A DNA stretch of 51,272 bases from positions 1 through 51,272 of the forward strand of contig WJMG01000077.1 of the NCBI GenBank assembly GCA_014728075.1. Reading direction: 5' to 3'. Shown piece after piece: positions 42,429-50,501 of this stretch; position 1 is the first letter of the stretch; every line of letters starts with the position of its first letter. The stretch is from Candidatus Omnitrophota bacterium. GTDB lineage: Bacteria; Omnitrophota; Gorgyraeia; Tantalellales; Tantalellaceae. Below the pieces are notes generated by a model that was not told the origin of the DNA, searched no databases, and saw nothing but the letters and a program-made list of their open reading frames with translations. The position numbers were made by a program, and so were the translations under genes.

Positions 42429-43172
42429 ATGGAGATAATGAACCTGGACAAACTGCCGGCAGAAGCCCGGAAGAAGATAGAACCTTACGCCAGAGGTCTG
42501 CTGGAAGTTTACGGAAAAGAAGTGATCTCCCTGTTCGTTTACGGGAGCGTTACCGGACTTGATTTCGACCCGAGAACCTCCGATATAAACATAGGTGTTT
42601 TTCTGCGGGATACTTCTCTGGATGCTCTCAAGAAAAGCCTCGGAATAGTGAAAAAGGGCATCAGGAAAAAAATAAACGCACCATTATTTCTCACCAAGGA
42701 ATACCTTGAAAGATCGCTTGACTCGTTTCCCGTGGAATTTATGGAGATGAAGGATTCAAGGTGCGTTCTTTACGGAGAGGATGTTCTAGAAACGGTAGCG
42801 GTCAAAAAACAGGACCTCAGAGTGGAATGCGAATCCCAGATAAAGGGAAAACTTATAGTTTTAAAACAGGCTTACCTGGAGCAGGCGCTTAACCGCAAAG
42901 GGCTTGAAAAGCTTATAAAAGAAGCCCTGAAATCCCTTCTTCCGGTCTTTCGCAACATGCTAAGAATCAAACGGGACGCTAAACCGCCGACCGGAAAAAA
43001 AGAAATGCTGGCGATGTTCGGCACGGAATTCGGGATAGATACCGGGGCGTTCATTAAGGTGCTTGAGGACAAGAAGTCCGACGGTAAGATAGGCAGAGGC
43101 GACGCCGAGGACTTTCTTGAAGACTTTACGGTCCAGCTGGGGAAACTTTCCCTTGCAGTAGACAAATTATAG
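42429..43172 (+). CDS. Nucleotidyltransferase-fold protein, degenerate metal site
   Basis: A 247-residue protein. Residues about 30-120 have the pol-beta-like nucleotidyltransferase pattern: FVYGSVTGLDFDPRTSDINIGV, where the usual S-D-x-D reads SDIN, so the second metal ligand Asp is Asn. A helical C-terminal part (about 140-247) resembles HEPN or KNTase-C helices. GGAGGAAAA precedes ATG. Catalysis is doubtful; it may bind nucleotides only. No partner toxin or HEPN gene is adjacent. Confidence 0.6.
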   Translation: MEIMNLDKLPAEARKKIEPYARGLLEVYGKEVISLFVYGSVTGLDFDPRTSDINIGVFLRDTSLDALKKSLGIVKKGIRKKINAPLFLTKEYLERSLDSFPVEFMEMKDSRCVLYGEDVLETVAVKKQDLRVECESQIKGKLIVLKQAYLEQALNRKGLEKLIKEALKSLLPVFRNMLRIKRDAKPPTGKKEMLAMFGTEFGIDTGAFIKVLEDKKSDGKIGRGDAEDFLEDFTVQLGKLSLAVDKL

Positions 43173-43243
43173 AACGCGGGAAGCCTGAATACGCGGGGTC
43201 CGTCCCGATCCGGTAAAGAAAAGAATAAAAAAGAAAGAACCCG

Positions 43244-43993
43244 ATGATAAAAATTTCAAAACTTACCATAGCCGTTGTTCTGGCGGTCTTAGTTATCCCC
43301 GGCCTCTCGGGAGCGGATACGGATATTCCTTCTCCGGTCGGGGCCGTCAACGACTACGCGGAAGTTATGTCGCCCCGGACCGAGGCGGAGATATCCGCTC
43401 TGGCGGCCAGGCTTGAGGAAAAAACATCCGCCGAAGTCGCCATAGTGACCGTAGGTTCGGTAAAACCGTTAACGATAGAACAGTATGCCGTTCAGCTTTT
43501 TCAGAAATGGGGCATAGGAAAGAAAAGCAAAGATAACGGGATCCTTATACTGGTCGCGGTAGATGACAGGGAAGTACGCATTGAGGTCGGATACGGCCTC
43601 GAGGGCGTTATAACCGATGTTCAGAGCAAGATTATAATAAACGACCTGATGCTGCCCGCTTTCAGGCGGGGTGATTATGACCTGGGGATAGCTTCGTCAG
43701 TTGTAGCGCTTACCAAGATAATAAGGGACGAATACGGGGTTGACCTTGAGCTGAAGACAAGACCTTTACGCTTGCCCGAGCCGCCCCGTAAAGCTTCCCC
43801 CCTGGGAGGGCTTCTTACTTTTCTTTTCTTCATCCTCATATTCGGGTTCAGGTTCGGCACTTTGTTCTTTTTTATGAGTTCCGGGGGAAGCAGGAGCTAC
43901 TGGTCCAGCGGCTCTTCGGGTTCTTTCGGTGGAGGCTTCGGCGGTTTCGGAGGAGGGATGTCCGGAGGGGGCGGAGCATCGGGGTCGTGGTAA
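43244..43993 (+). CDS. TPM-domain membrane protein (YgcG family)
   Basis: A 249-residue protein with a signal peptide (1-24), a TPM domain (about 36-160: VNDYAEVMSPRTEAEISAL...GNGILI-like KDNGILILVAVDDREVRIEVGYGLEG), a hydrophobic segment (about 186-212) and a Gly/Ser-rich tail ending SGGGGASGSW. This is the family's usual layout. It is found with LemA in many genomes, as here (44070), and the pair may form a membrane-associated complex of unknown job. Confidence 0.88.
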   Translation: MIKISKLTIAVVLAVLVIPGLSGADTDIPSPVGAVNDYAEVMSPRTEAEISALAARLEEKTSAEVAIVTVGSVKPLTIEQYAVQLFQKWGIGKKSKDNGILILVAVDDREVRIEVGYGLEGVITDVQSKIIINDLMLPAFRRGDYDLGIASSVVALTKIIRDEYGVDLELKTRPLRLPEPPRKASPLGGLLTFLFFILIFGFRFGTLFFFMSSGGSRSYWSSGSSGSFGGGFGGFGGGMSGGGGASGSW

Positions 43994-44069
43994 ATATGGT
44001 CGTAGCTAAGGGATAAACCGTTAAGATCACGGACGACATACCATATATTAAATCTTTAAGGAGAATGCC

Positions 44070-44636
44070 ATGAAAACAGCAGGGATCGTTATAGCGGTCA
44101 TATTGGTCATAGCGCTGATCTTCGGGGGCTGGTTCATATCGGGTCTTAACCGGGTGGTAAGGCTTGACGAGAATGTCAATTCAGCCTGGGCGCAGGTAGA
44201 GAACCAGTTGCAGAGGAGGAACGATCTTATCCCCAACCTGGTAAATACGGTCAAGGGGTTCGCGGAGCAGGAACGGGAAGTGTTCACGCGCGTGACAGAG
44301 TTAAGGAGTCAATGGGCAAAATCCGATACACAGGCTCAGAAAATAGAGACGGCCAACAAGATAACGGGTGCGCTTTCAAGGCTTTTGCTTGTCGCCGAAA
44401 GGTATCCCCAGCTGAAATCGAATCAGAATTTTCTGGCTCTCCAGTCACAGCTTGAGGGGACGGAGAACAGGATAGCCGTGGAAAGGATGAGGTATAACAA
44501 CGCCGTCAAGGCGTTCAACTCGTACAGAAGGACCGTTTTCGGGGGGTTTTTCGCTTCCTTAAGAGGCCTTAACGAGCCCAGGGAATATTTTGAGGTTTCG
44601 GAAACGGCGAAAGAGGTCCCGGAGGTTAGTTTCTAG
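44070..44636 (+). CDS. lemA: LemA family protein
   Basis: A 188-residue protein: N-terminal membrane segment (about 4-24), then a coiled-coil helical bundle with LDENVNSAWAQVENQLQRRNDLIPNLV-type sequence (about 33-58), VKGFAEQEREVF and YNNAVKAFNSYRR. The N terminus faces outward in the model protein. AAGGAGAATGCC precedes ATG. Neighbour of the TPM protein, as common. Its stop runs straight into a word-type hairpin. Confidence 0.93.
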   Translation: MKTAGIVIAVILVIALIFGGWFISGLNRVVRLDENVNSAWAQVENQLQRRNDLIPNLVNTVKGFAEQEREVFTRVTELRSQWAKSDTQAQKIETANKITGALSRLLLVAERYPQLKSNQNFLALQSQLEGTENRIAVERMRYNNAVKAFNSYRRTVFGGFFASLRGLNEPREYFEVSETAKEVPEVSF

Positions 44637-44711
44637 GTAAAGGTACAGGTAAAGGTAGAGAAGTCGGAAGCTAGAAGCGAATTTTTCTATACCTTTACCT
44701 ATGCCTCTACC
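44636..44711 (+). repeat. GGTAAAGGTA word hairpin, copy A
   Basis: Left arm 44636-44660 (words GGTAAAGGTA, CAGGTAAAGGTAGAG) matches the reverse complement of the right arm 44687-44711 at 21 of 25 positions. The loop is 26 nt. It ends 19 bp before the EamA start, with CCGAAGG between. Copy B lies at 45154-45222. Confidence 0.75.
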
Positions 44712-44730
44712 TTAAATCCGAAGGTTTTAT

Positions 44731-45150
44731 ATGACTGCAGTTCTATGGGCCTTACTGGCGGCATGCGTATGGGGGATCGTTCCTATTCTGGAAAAACTGG
44801 GCCTCGGAGGTGTGCCTTCCGCTTATGTAGGCCTTTTTTACAGATGCCTTGGTGTGCTTTTGGGCCTTCTGGTCCTCGGCCTTTTCATAATAAAACCATC
44901 CCAGCTCAGGAACATTGAACCCAAAACGGTGTTTCTCCTTATCTTAAGCGGGTTCCTCGCCAGCTTTGTGGCGCAAATATTCTTTTATCACGGCCTAAGG
45001 GCGGGAGAGGCTTCACGCATAGTGCCTATTGTGGGAAGTTATCCCATGATAACCTTTATTCTAGCCGTATTGCTTTTGGGGGAGGGGCTGAGCGTCAGTA
45101 AGATAATAGGCGTTATCCTGATAAGCGGTGGGATATGGCTGTTGCGTTAA
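44731..45150 (+). CDS. Half-size EamA-domain transporter
   Basis: A 139-residue membrane protein with five hydrophobic segments, the size of a single EamA domain rather than the usual two. It shows WGIVPILEKLGL near the N terminus and IVPIVGSYPMITFILAVLLLGE near segment four. It probably dimerises like other small drug/metabolite transporters. The substrate is unknown. It is bracketed by two copies of the GGTAAAGGTA hairpin. CCGAAGG is its only ribosome site. Confidence 0.82.
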   Translation: MTAVLWALLAACVWGIVPILEKLGLGGVPSAYVGLFYRCLGVLLGLLVLGLFIIKPSQLRNIEPKTVFLLILSGFLASFVAQIFFYHGLRAGEASRIVPIVGSYPMITFILAVLLLGEGLSVSKIIGVILISGGIWLLR

Positions 45151-45153
45151 AAA

Positions 45154-45222
45154 GTACAGGTATAGGTAGAGAGATCGGAGGATAGAAATTCATTTTACTA
45201 TACCTTTACCTCTGCCTTTACC
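45154..45222 (+). repeat. GGTAAAGGTA word hairpin, copy B
   Basis: Left arm GTACAGGTATAGGTAGAG (45154-45171); right arm 45198-45222. The right arm is 23 of 25 identical to the right arm of copy A. Loop and flank (ATCGGAGGATAGAA, CTCCGAAGG) also match copy A. It ends 19 bp before the peptidase start. Confidence 0.75.
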
Positions 45223-45241
45223 TAAACTCCGAAGGAGTTTC

Positions 45242-46189
45242 ATGATCAACCGAAACGCCATCAAAGCGGTATTCGAAGGCTCTCTGAAGCTTAAATCCAC
45301 CGAATCTTTCCTGGTTGTGACCGATAAAACAAAAGAGCATATAGGCAGGGCTTTTTACGAATACGCCTCCGGAATAACCGGAAAGACCGATATCGTCGTG
45401 ATAAGGCCCGCGAAAGAGCACGCGGAAGAACCGCCGCATGAGGTTGCCGAAAAGATGCTGCGTTATGATGTCGAGCTGCTTGTGACCGAGAAATCGCTTA
45501 CCCATACAAGGGCCAGGCGGGCAGCTACGGCTAAGGGCGCCAGGATAGCCACGATGCCCATGATCACGGAAGACATAGCCAACAGGTGCCTGGATATAGA
45601 TTACGAGGCCCTCAGAAAAAGGTCGCGGGAAATTTATCGCCTGCTTGCCGGCGGCGAAAAAGTCAGGGTATCCACGAAGATAGGCACCGATATAACTTTT
45701 TTTGTGGGGAACAGCGGTTTTTTCGGACAGGACGGGGGATCTTACGATACGGAGGGAGCTTACGGCAACCTTCCCGAGGGCGAGGTCTCTTTCGCTCCTT
45801 CGGCCTGCGAAGGGGTGTTTATCGTGGACGCTTCTTTCCCGGAATTGGGAAAGCTGGATAGTCCAATAACTTTTAAGGTAAAGAACGGCGCGGTTTCCGA
45901 TATAGCCGGTGATGGATCCGGAAAAATAATGAAACGACTGGATGCCGTAGGCCCCAGAGCCTATATAGTCGCGGAGCTGGGGATAGGGCTTAACCCTAAA
46001 GCGAAGGTCATAGGCAATATCCTCGAGGATGAGAAGGTTATCGGTACCGTTCACATCGCGGTGGGCAATAACTGTTCTTATGGCCTTAATAATGATGTTC
46101 CTCTCCATTTGGACGGAGTAATAAAAAAGCCTAGCATTTATGTAGACGGGAAGCCGATCATGGTGGACGGGGAGTTCTGTCAACTTTAG
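45242..46189 (+). CDS. M29-type aminopeptidase
   Basis: A 315-residue putative metal-dependent aminopeptidase of the thermophilic (M29/AmpS-like) group. Marks are NLPEGEVSFAPS (metal-binding Glu), then AELGIGLNPKAKVIGNILEDEK (only part conserved) and GTVHIAVGNN, where Glu and His are expected ligands, and the C-terminal DVPLHLDGV. It is shorter than classical M29 (about 400), lacking part of the N-terminal domain. CTCCGAAGGAG precedes the ATG. It is separated from ispD by a 171-bp repeat spacer. Substrate range unknown. Confidence 0.75.
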   Translation: MINRNAIKAVFEGSLKLKSTESFLVVTDKTKEHIGRAFYEYASGITGKTDIVVIRPAKEHAEEPPHEVAEKMLRYDVELLVTEKSLTHTRARRAATAKGARIATMPMITEDIANRCLDIDYEALRKRSREIYRLLAGGEKVRVSTKIGTDITFFVGNSGFFGQDGGSYDTEGAYGNLPEGEVSFAPSACEGVFIVDASFPELGKLDSPITFKVKNGAVSDIAGDGSGKIMKRLDAVGPRAYIVAELGIGLNPKAKVIGNILEDEKVIGTVHIAVGNNCSYGLNNDVPLHLDGVIKKPSIYVDGKPIMVDGEFCQL

Positions 46190-46195
46190 GCAACC

Positions 46196-46350
46196 AAAAG
46201 TTAAGGAAAAAGGAAAAAGTTAAAAGGAAAAAATATAGGAAAATTCTAGAATTAAGCACACGGCAAAAAGGAAAAAATGAAATCTTTGTTAAATACATTT
46301 TAAAGAATACCGTACCTTTTTACTTTTGCCTTTCTACTTTTTACTTAAAC
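46196..46350 (+). repeat. AAAGGAAAAA word hairpin
   Basis: The left part 46196-46239 repeats AAGTTAAGG, AAAAAGG and AAAAGG. The right part (46315-46350) repeats CCTTTTTAC, TTTTGCC and TTTCTACTTTTTAC, roughly its complement. The spacer between arms is about 75 nt. It ends 11 bp before ispD. Confidence 0.5.
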
Positions 46351-46360
46351 ACGGGGTTTC

Positions 46361-47050
46361 ATGGATAATAAAACAATAGCGATAATCGTCGCCGGAGGGA
46401 CCGGGAAGAGAATGGGATCACACATTCCCAAGCAGTTCCTGGACCTCGCCGGGAAGCCCGTTATCATCCATACGCTTGAGAAATTCGAAAAAAGTCCCCT
46501 TGTCGACGGCATAGTGATCGTTTCGCACGCTGATCATATTGAAAAGACCGAAAAGCTGGCGAAAGAACACGATATCTCGAAGCTGCTGAAGGTGGTTGCC
46601 GGAGGGGAAACCAGGCAGGCGTCTTCTTATAACGGGCTCAAGGCCTGTACCGAAGGGACTGAGATAGTTCTTATACACGACGCCGTGAGGCCTTTTATAG
46701 ACGATCGTATAATAAAGGATGTTCTTGAGGCTGCCCGGGTAACCGGCGCGGCTACGACAGTCATAGAAAGCACCGATACTATAGTTTTTGCCGAAGATGA
46801 TATTATTGAAGATATCCCACCCAGATCGCAAGTGAAGCGCGTGCAGACCCCCCAGGGTTTTAAATACGGTGTTATTCTGAAGGCCCATGAAGATGCCATT
46901 GCTGAGGGAGTGGCGGATTATACGGATGATTGTGGCCTTATCCTGGTCAGGGGAGGTTCTGTGAAGATCGTACCTGGAGCTTTTGAGAACCTCAAGATAA
47001 CTGATAAGATCGATCTTTTAATGGCGGAAAGCCTTGTGAAGAAGCGATAA
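46361..47050 (+). CDS. ispD: 2-C-methyl-D-erythritol 4-phosphate cytidylyltransferase
   Basis: A 229-residue enzyme forming CDP-ME from MEP and CTP in the non-mevalonate isoprenoid pathway. Marks are IIVAGGTGKRMGSHIPKQF (CTP loop), IHTLEKFE, VAGGETRQASSYNGL, IHDAVRPFI and the central TPQGF. There is no IspF fusion or ispF next to it. The ribosome site is weak (CACGGGG). Confidence 0.93.
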   Translation: MDNKTIAIIVAGGTGKRMGSHIPKQFLDLAGKPVIIHTLEKFEKSPLVDGIVIVSHADHIEKTEKLAKEHDISKLLKVVAGGETRQASSYNGLKACTEGTEIVLIHDAVRPFIDDRIIKDVLEAARVTGAATTVIESTDTIVFAEDDIIEDIPPRSQVKRVQTPQGFKYGVILKAHEDAIAEGVADYTDDCGLILVRGGSVKIVPGAFENLKITDKIDLLMAESLVKKR

Positions 47051-47172
47051 ATCGGTTACAGGCTCGCGCGTTCGCAGGCCAATTAAAGCATAATGAATTT
47101 ATTTATAATGCTTTATGATCTTATTTTTCTTTCGAGATAAAGCCCCGGTAATTCTGAAATAGAGTTGTATGA

Positions 47173-47200
47173 TTGCTTTTTTCACATAATATGTTATACT
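47173..47200 (+). promoter_or_regulatory. Promoter of the polysaccharide operon
   Basis: TTGCTT (47173-47178) and TATACT (47195-47200) have a 16-bp spacer, and TGT precedes the -10 box. Predicted start is near 47207, the first base of a perfect palindrome. Confidence 0.65.
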
Positions 47201-47206
47201 TATATT

Positions 47207-47223
47207 GAATGTTTAAAACATTC
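47207..47223 (+). promoter_or_regulatory. Candidate operator palindrome
   Basis: GAATGTTT and AAACATTC flank one A, a perfect 17-bp palindrome covering the predicted start site, 22 bp upstream of the regulator gene. Size and position fit a dimeric winged-helix repressor such as GbsR/MarR proteins binding its own promoter. Confidence 0.7.
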
Positions 47224-47245
47224 TAAACGATAAAAACGGAGAAAA

Positions 47246-47755
47246 ATGGAAAAGATCTCAAGCCTGCAGAATAAACTTATCTTTAAGGCCGGAGAAATAG
47301 CTTCGAGTATAGGGCTGAACAAGTCCATGGGACAGATATACGCGGCCCTGTATCTTGAAAAAAAGAAAATGACCCTAAATGACATATCGGAAGTCTGCCG
47401 GATGAGCAAAGGCAACATAAGTATTAATATCCGAAGGCTCGAAAAGTGGGGGGCCGTTGAAAAAGTATGGGGCAACGAGAAAAGAAAGGATTATTATCAG
47501 GCTAACCGGGATATAGCGGGGTTCGCTTTTGAGCACATAATAGCAGCTTTTTCCGATCTTCTGGAAAGGTCAAGAGAATCGGTGCGCGAGGCTCAGATAG
47601 AATTAAAAAAGCTTTCGTCCCCCAGTCTATCCGCAGAGGAAGAGAAGAAGGCGGCTTTGTACGGAAAAAGCCTCGGCGAATTTGAAGAGATCCTGGGCAG
47701 AGTGGAAAAACTTATGGAAAACGCCCGAAGGATAAAAAAAATGATAAATGAATAA
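47246..47755 (+). CDS. GbsR/MarR family transcriptional regulator
   Basis: A 169-residue winged-helix protein. The DNA-binding part is about residues 28-80 with recognition helix SEVCRMSKGNISINIRRLEKWG and the wing GNEKRKDYY. A helical C-terminal part (about 85-165) would form the dimer. This is the GbsR layout. GGAGAAAA precedes the ATG. It is first in an operon with the WlbA-WlbB fusion 12 bp downstream and probably represses it from the palindrome at 47207-47223. Effector unknown; no choline or betaine gene is near. Confidence 0.85.
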   Translation: MEKISSLQNKLIFKAGEIASSIGLNKSMGQIYAALYLEKKKMTLNDISEVCRMSKGNISINIRRLEKWGAVEKVWGNEKRKDYYQANRDIAGFAFEHIIAAFSDLLERSRESVREAQIELKKLSSPSLSAEEEKKAALYGKSLGEFEEILGRVEKLMENARRIKKMINE

Positions 47756-47767
47756 AAGGGGAATAAA

Positions 47768-49318
47768 ATGGCTGCCAGAAAAAAGAACATAGGGATAATA
47801 GGATTAGGGGGATGGGGAAAGAACATACTTCGCAACCTCTATGAACTAAAGGTGCTGGCTACGGCCTGTGACACTAATGAGATCGTGCTTGATCTTCACA
47901 GAAAAAATATGCGCGGAGTTAAATATACTTTGTCAAAAGACGATCTATTCAGGGACAGGGACATTAAGGCCGTGGTTATCGCTACGCCAGCGGAAACGCA
48001 TTACCAGATAGCTTCACAGGCCCTTAATGCGGGTAAGGATGTTTTTGTTGAGAAACCCCTGTCTTTAAAAGAGGAACACGCCCGGGAACTTATCTCTCTT
48101 GCAAAAAAGAAAAAAAAGATACTCATGGTGGGCCACATACTTCAATATCATCCAGCGGTCCTTAAGCTTAAGGAAATGATAGATAAGGGAGAATTGGGAA
48201 AACTAAGATATTTGTATTCAAACCGTCTGAATATGGGCAAGCTGAGAGTTGAAGAGAATATTCTTTGGAGTTTCGCCCCGCATGATGTTTCCGTCATGCT
48301 TATGCTTACAGGGTCAAAGCCTTCTAATATAAAGGGATACGGCGGGAGTTATCTGAACGAGAATATTTTCGACACCACCCTGAGCAGTATGGAATTCAAA
48401 AACAATGTCAAAGGGCATATTTTTGTGAGCTGGCTGCATCCTTTTAAGGAACAAAAACTTGTAGTGGTAGGCTCAAAGGCGATGGCTGTATTCGACGATA
48501 TGGCGAAGGATAAGCTGGTATTATATGCTCACAAAATCGAATGGGAAAGAGGAGAAATACCGGTCGCGCACAAGGCTGCCGGAAAAGCCGTGAAGCTGGC
48601 TATTAAAGAACCTTTGAAAGAGGAAATGAAACATTTCCTGAAGTGTGTTTCGGAAAGGAAAAGACCCCGCACGGACGGGGAAGAAGGCCTGGCCGTTCTG
48701 GAAGTGCTTCGTAGATCCGAAAAGGTCATTAAAGATGTTGTTTTTGAGAATAGCGAAGAGAATTTTTTTCTGCACCCGTCCGCCGTGGCGGACGAAAATA
48801 CTCATATAGGAAAAGGTTCGAAAATATGGCATTATTCGCATATCCTGAAAAATTCGCTTATAGGAGAAAACTGTGTAATAGGGCAGAACACCTCAATAGG
48901 GCCGGATGTCAAAATAGGCAACGGTTGTAAGGTCCAGAACAATGTTTCTATCTATAAAGGCGTGACACTGGAGGACGATGTTTTTTGCGGCCCGAGCTGT
49001 GTCTTTACAAATGTTTATAACCCTAGGGCATTTGTCGAAAGGAAAACGGAATTCTTGCCGACTCTTGTGAAAAAGGGCGCTACGATAGGGGCTAACGCGA
49101 CCGTGATATGCGGTGTTACCGTAGGAAAGTACGCGTTCGTGGCGGCGGGGGCGGTAGTGAAAAAAGATGTGCCGGACCATGCGATCGTCGCCGGAGTGCC
49201 GGCAAAACAGAAAGGGTGGGTCTGTAAGTGCGGGGAGCCCTTGAAAAATAAAGATATGAAATGTTCAAGATGCGGCAACAAATATACCATCAGATCTAAT
49301 AAGCTCAGAAAAACCTGA
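47768..49318 (+). CDS. Fused Gfo/Idh/MocA dehydrogenase and hexapeptide acetyltransferase (WlbA-WlbB type)
   Basis: A 516-residue fusion. Residues 1-330 are an NAD(P)-dependent sugar dehydrogenase: GLGGWGKN, EKPLSL (95-100), GHILQYHPA and RVEENILWSFAPHDVSVM, matching WlbA/WbpB which oxidises C3 of UDP-GlcNAc-uronate. Residues about 336-480 are a left-handed beta-helix acetyltransferase with repeated IG-N/G hexapeptides (NTHIGKGSKIW, IGENCVIG, IGNGCKVQNNV), like WlbB/WbpD that acetylates the 3-amino group. A zinc ribbon ends it (C486, C488, C499, C502). The transaminase that acts between these steps is not in the window. It probably makes UDP-2,3-diacetamido sugars for surface glycan. Confidence 0.88.
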   Translation: MAARKKNIGIIGLGGWGKNILRNLYELKVLATACDTNEIVLDLHRKNMRGVKYTLSKDDLFRDRDIKAVVIATPAETHYQIASQALNAGKDVFVEKPLSLKEEHARELISLAKKKKKILMVGHILQYHPAVLKLKEMIDKGELGKLRYLYSNRLNMGKLRVEENILWSFAPHDVSVMLMLTGSKPSNIKGYGGSYLNENIFDTTLSSMEFKNNVKGHIFVSWLHPFKEQKLVVVGSKAMAVFDDMAKDKLVLYAHKIEWERGEIPVAHKAAGKAVKLAIKEPLKEEMKHFLKCVSERKRPRTDGEEGLAVLEVLRRSEKVIKDVVFENSEENFFLHPSAVADENTHIGKGSKIWHYSHILKNSLIGENCVIGQNTSIGPDVKIGNGCKVQNNVSIYKGVTLEDDVFCGPSCVFTNVYNPRAFVERKTEFLPTLVKKGATIGANATVICGVTVGKYAFVAAGAVVKKDVPDHAIVAGVPAKQKGWVCKCGEPLKNKDMKCSRCGNKYTIRSNKLRKT

Positions 49319-49335
49319 AACGACGAGGCTTTTTT

Positions 49336-50472
49336 ATGGCAAAAATAGTAAGTATAGTAGGCGCCAGGCCGCAATTTATAAAATTGGCCCCATTCTCAAG
49401 AGCGTTAAAGCTAAAGGAGGATGTTCTCCACATTATCGTGCATACAGGGCAGCATTATGATTATAATATGGCAAAACTCTTCTTCGACGAGCTGGGAATA
49501 CCCTCTCCCGACTATCATCTCGGGGTAGGGTCCGGTAGTCATGGAGAACAAACGGCGGAGATGCTTAAAGGAGTCGAGGCGGTATTGACGCGGGAAAGCC
49601 CCGGGGTGGTGGTCGTTTTCGGGGATACCAACTCTACAATAGCCGGAGCATTAGCTGCAGCTAAGTTGCACATACCCGTGGCACATATAGAGGCGGGTTT
49701 GAGAAGTTATAACAGGAAAATGCCGGAGGAGATCAACAGAGTGCTTGCCGATCATTGTTCCGACCTTCTTTTGTGTCCTACGGAAAATGCTGTAAACAAT
49801 TTGAAAATAGAGGGATTCAGACATGTCGTGAATAACGGAAAACTTGTCAGGAACACCGCAAATGTAAGGCATGAAGGAGCTTTGGTTGTCAATGTGGGAG
49901 ATATAATGTACGATTCGTTCCTGCTCGCGCTTGAAATAGCCCTGGAAAAGTCCGATTTCATAGAGCGGTCAGGCCTGGTCAGGGGGCAATATTATCTCGC
50001 TACAGTACACCGTGCGGAAAACACTGACGATACCGCTCGGTTAAAAGCCATACTGCAGGGATTATCGCGTATCGGGGCAAATAAAAGAGTAGTGTTTCCC
50101 GTACATCCCCGTACCAGAAAGATCATCGAGTCTATACCGGAAGAATATGGTGCCGGAATAGACCTAATAGATCCTGTAGGCTATTTCGATATGATAATGC
50201 TTGAAAAGAACGCCTGCGGGATACTTACCGATTCGGGCGGTATACAGAAAGAAGCGTATTTTTGCGGAGTCCCCTGTATAACCCTCCGTGACGAAACGGA
50301 ATGGGAAGAGACAGTTGATGCGGGCTGTAATGTTCTTGCCGGTGCGGATGCGGATAAGATCCTAGAATGTTCTACAGCTATGGAGAGAAAAATAAAAACA
50401 AGCGAAAAGTTTTTCGGAGAAGGAAACACTTCCGCTATTGCTGTTGAATTGATCAGAAAAGTAAAGAATTGA
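49336..50472 (+). CDS. UDP-N-acetylglucosamine 2-epimerase (WecB/WbpI-like)
   Basis: A 378-residue non-hydrolysing epimerase of the GT-B fold. Marks are SIVGARPQFIKLAP, HTGQHYDYNM, FGDTNST, HIEAGLRSYNRKMPEE, TVHRAENTD and DSGGIQKEA. It could epimerise UDP-GlcNAc (WecB) or, given the neighbours, the diacetamido-uronate to its 2-epimer (WbpI). It begins 17 bp after the fusion gene. The sequence alone does not choose between the two substrates. Confidence 0.9.
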   Translation: MAKIVSIVGARPQFIKLAPFSRALKLKEDVLHIIVHTGQHYDYNMAKLFFDELGIPSPDYHLGVGSGSHGEQTAEMLKGVEAVLTRESPGVVVVFGDTNSTIAGALAAAKLHIPVAHIEAGLRSYNRKMPEEINRVLADHCSDLLLCPTENAVNNLKIEGFRHVVNNGKLVRNTANVRHEGALVVNVGDIMYDSFLLALEIALEKSDFIERSGLVRGQYYLATVHRAENTDDTARLKAILQGLSRIGANKRVVFPVHPRTRKIIESIPEEYGAGIDLIDPVGYFDMIMLEKNACGILTDSGGIQKEAYFCGVPCITLRDETEWEETVDAGCNVLAGADADKILECSTAMERKIKTSEKFFGEGNTSAIAVELIRKVKN

Positions 50473-50501
50473 TTTCACGCAGGCCGGTATAAGGTGAAAA
50501 T

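Noticed and set aside
44636-45222. CRISPR array
   Set aside because: Units are inverted-arm hairpins with short words and no regular unique spacers; no cas genes are present.
45218-46183. Minus-strand reading frame of similar length opposite the M29-type peptidase
   Set aside because: The plus-strand frame has the metal-site motifs and a ribosome site; the minus frame has neither.
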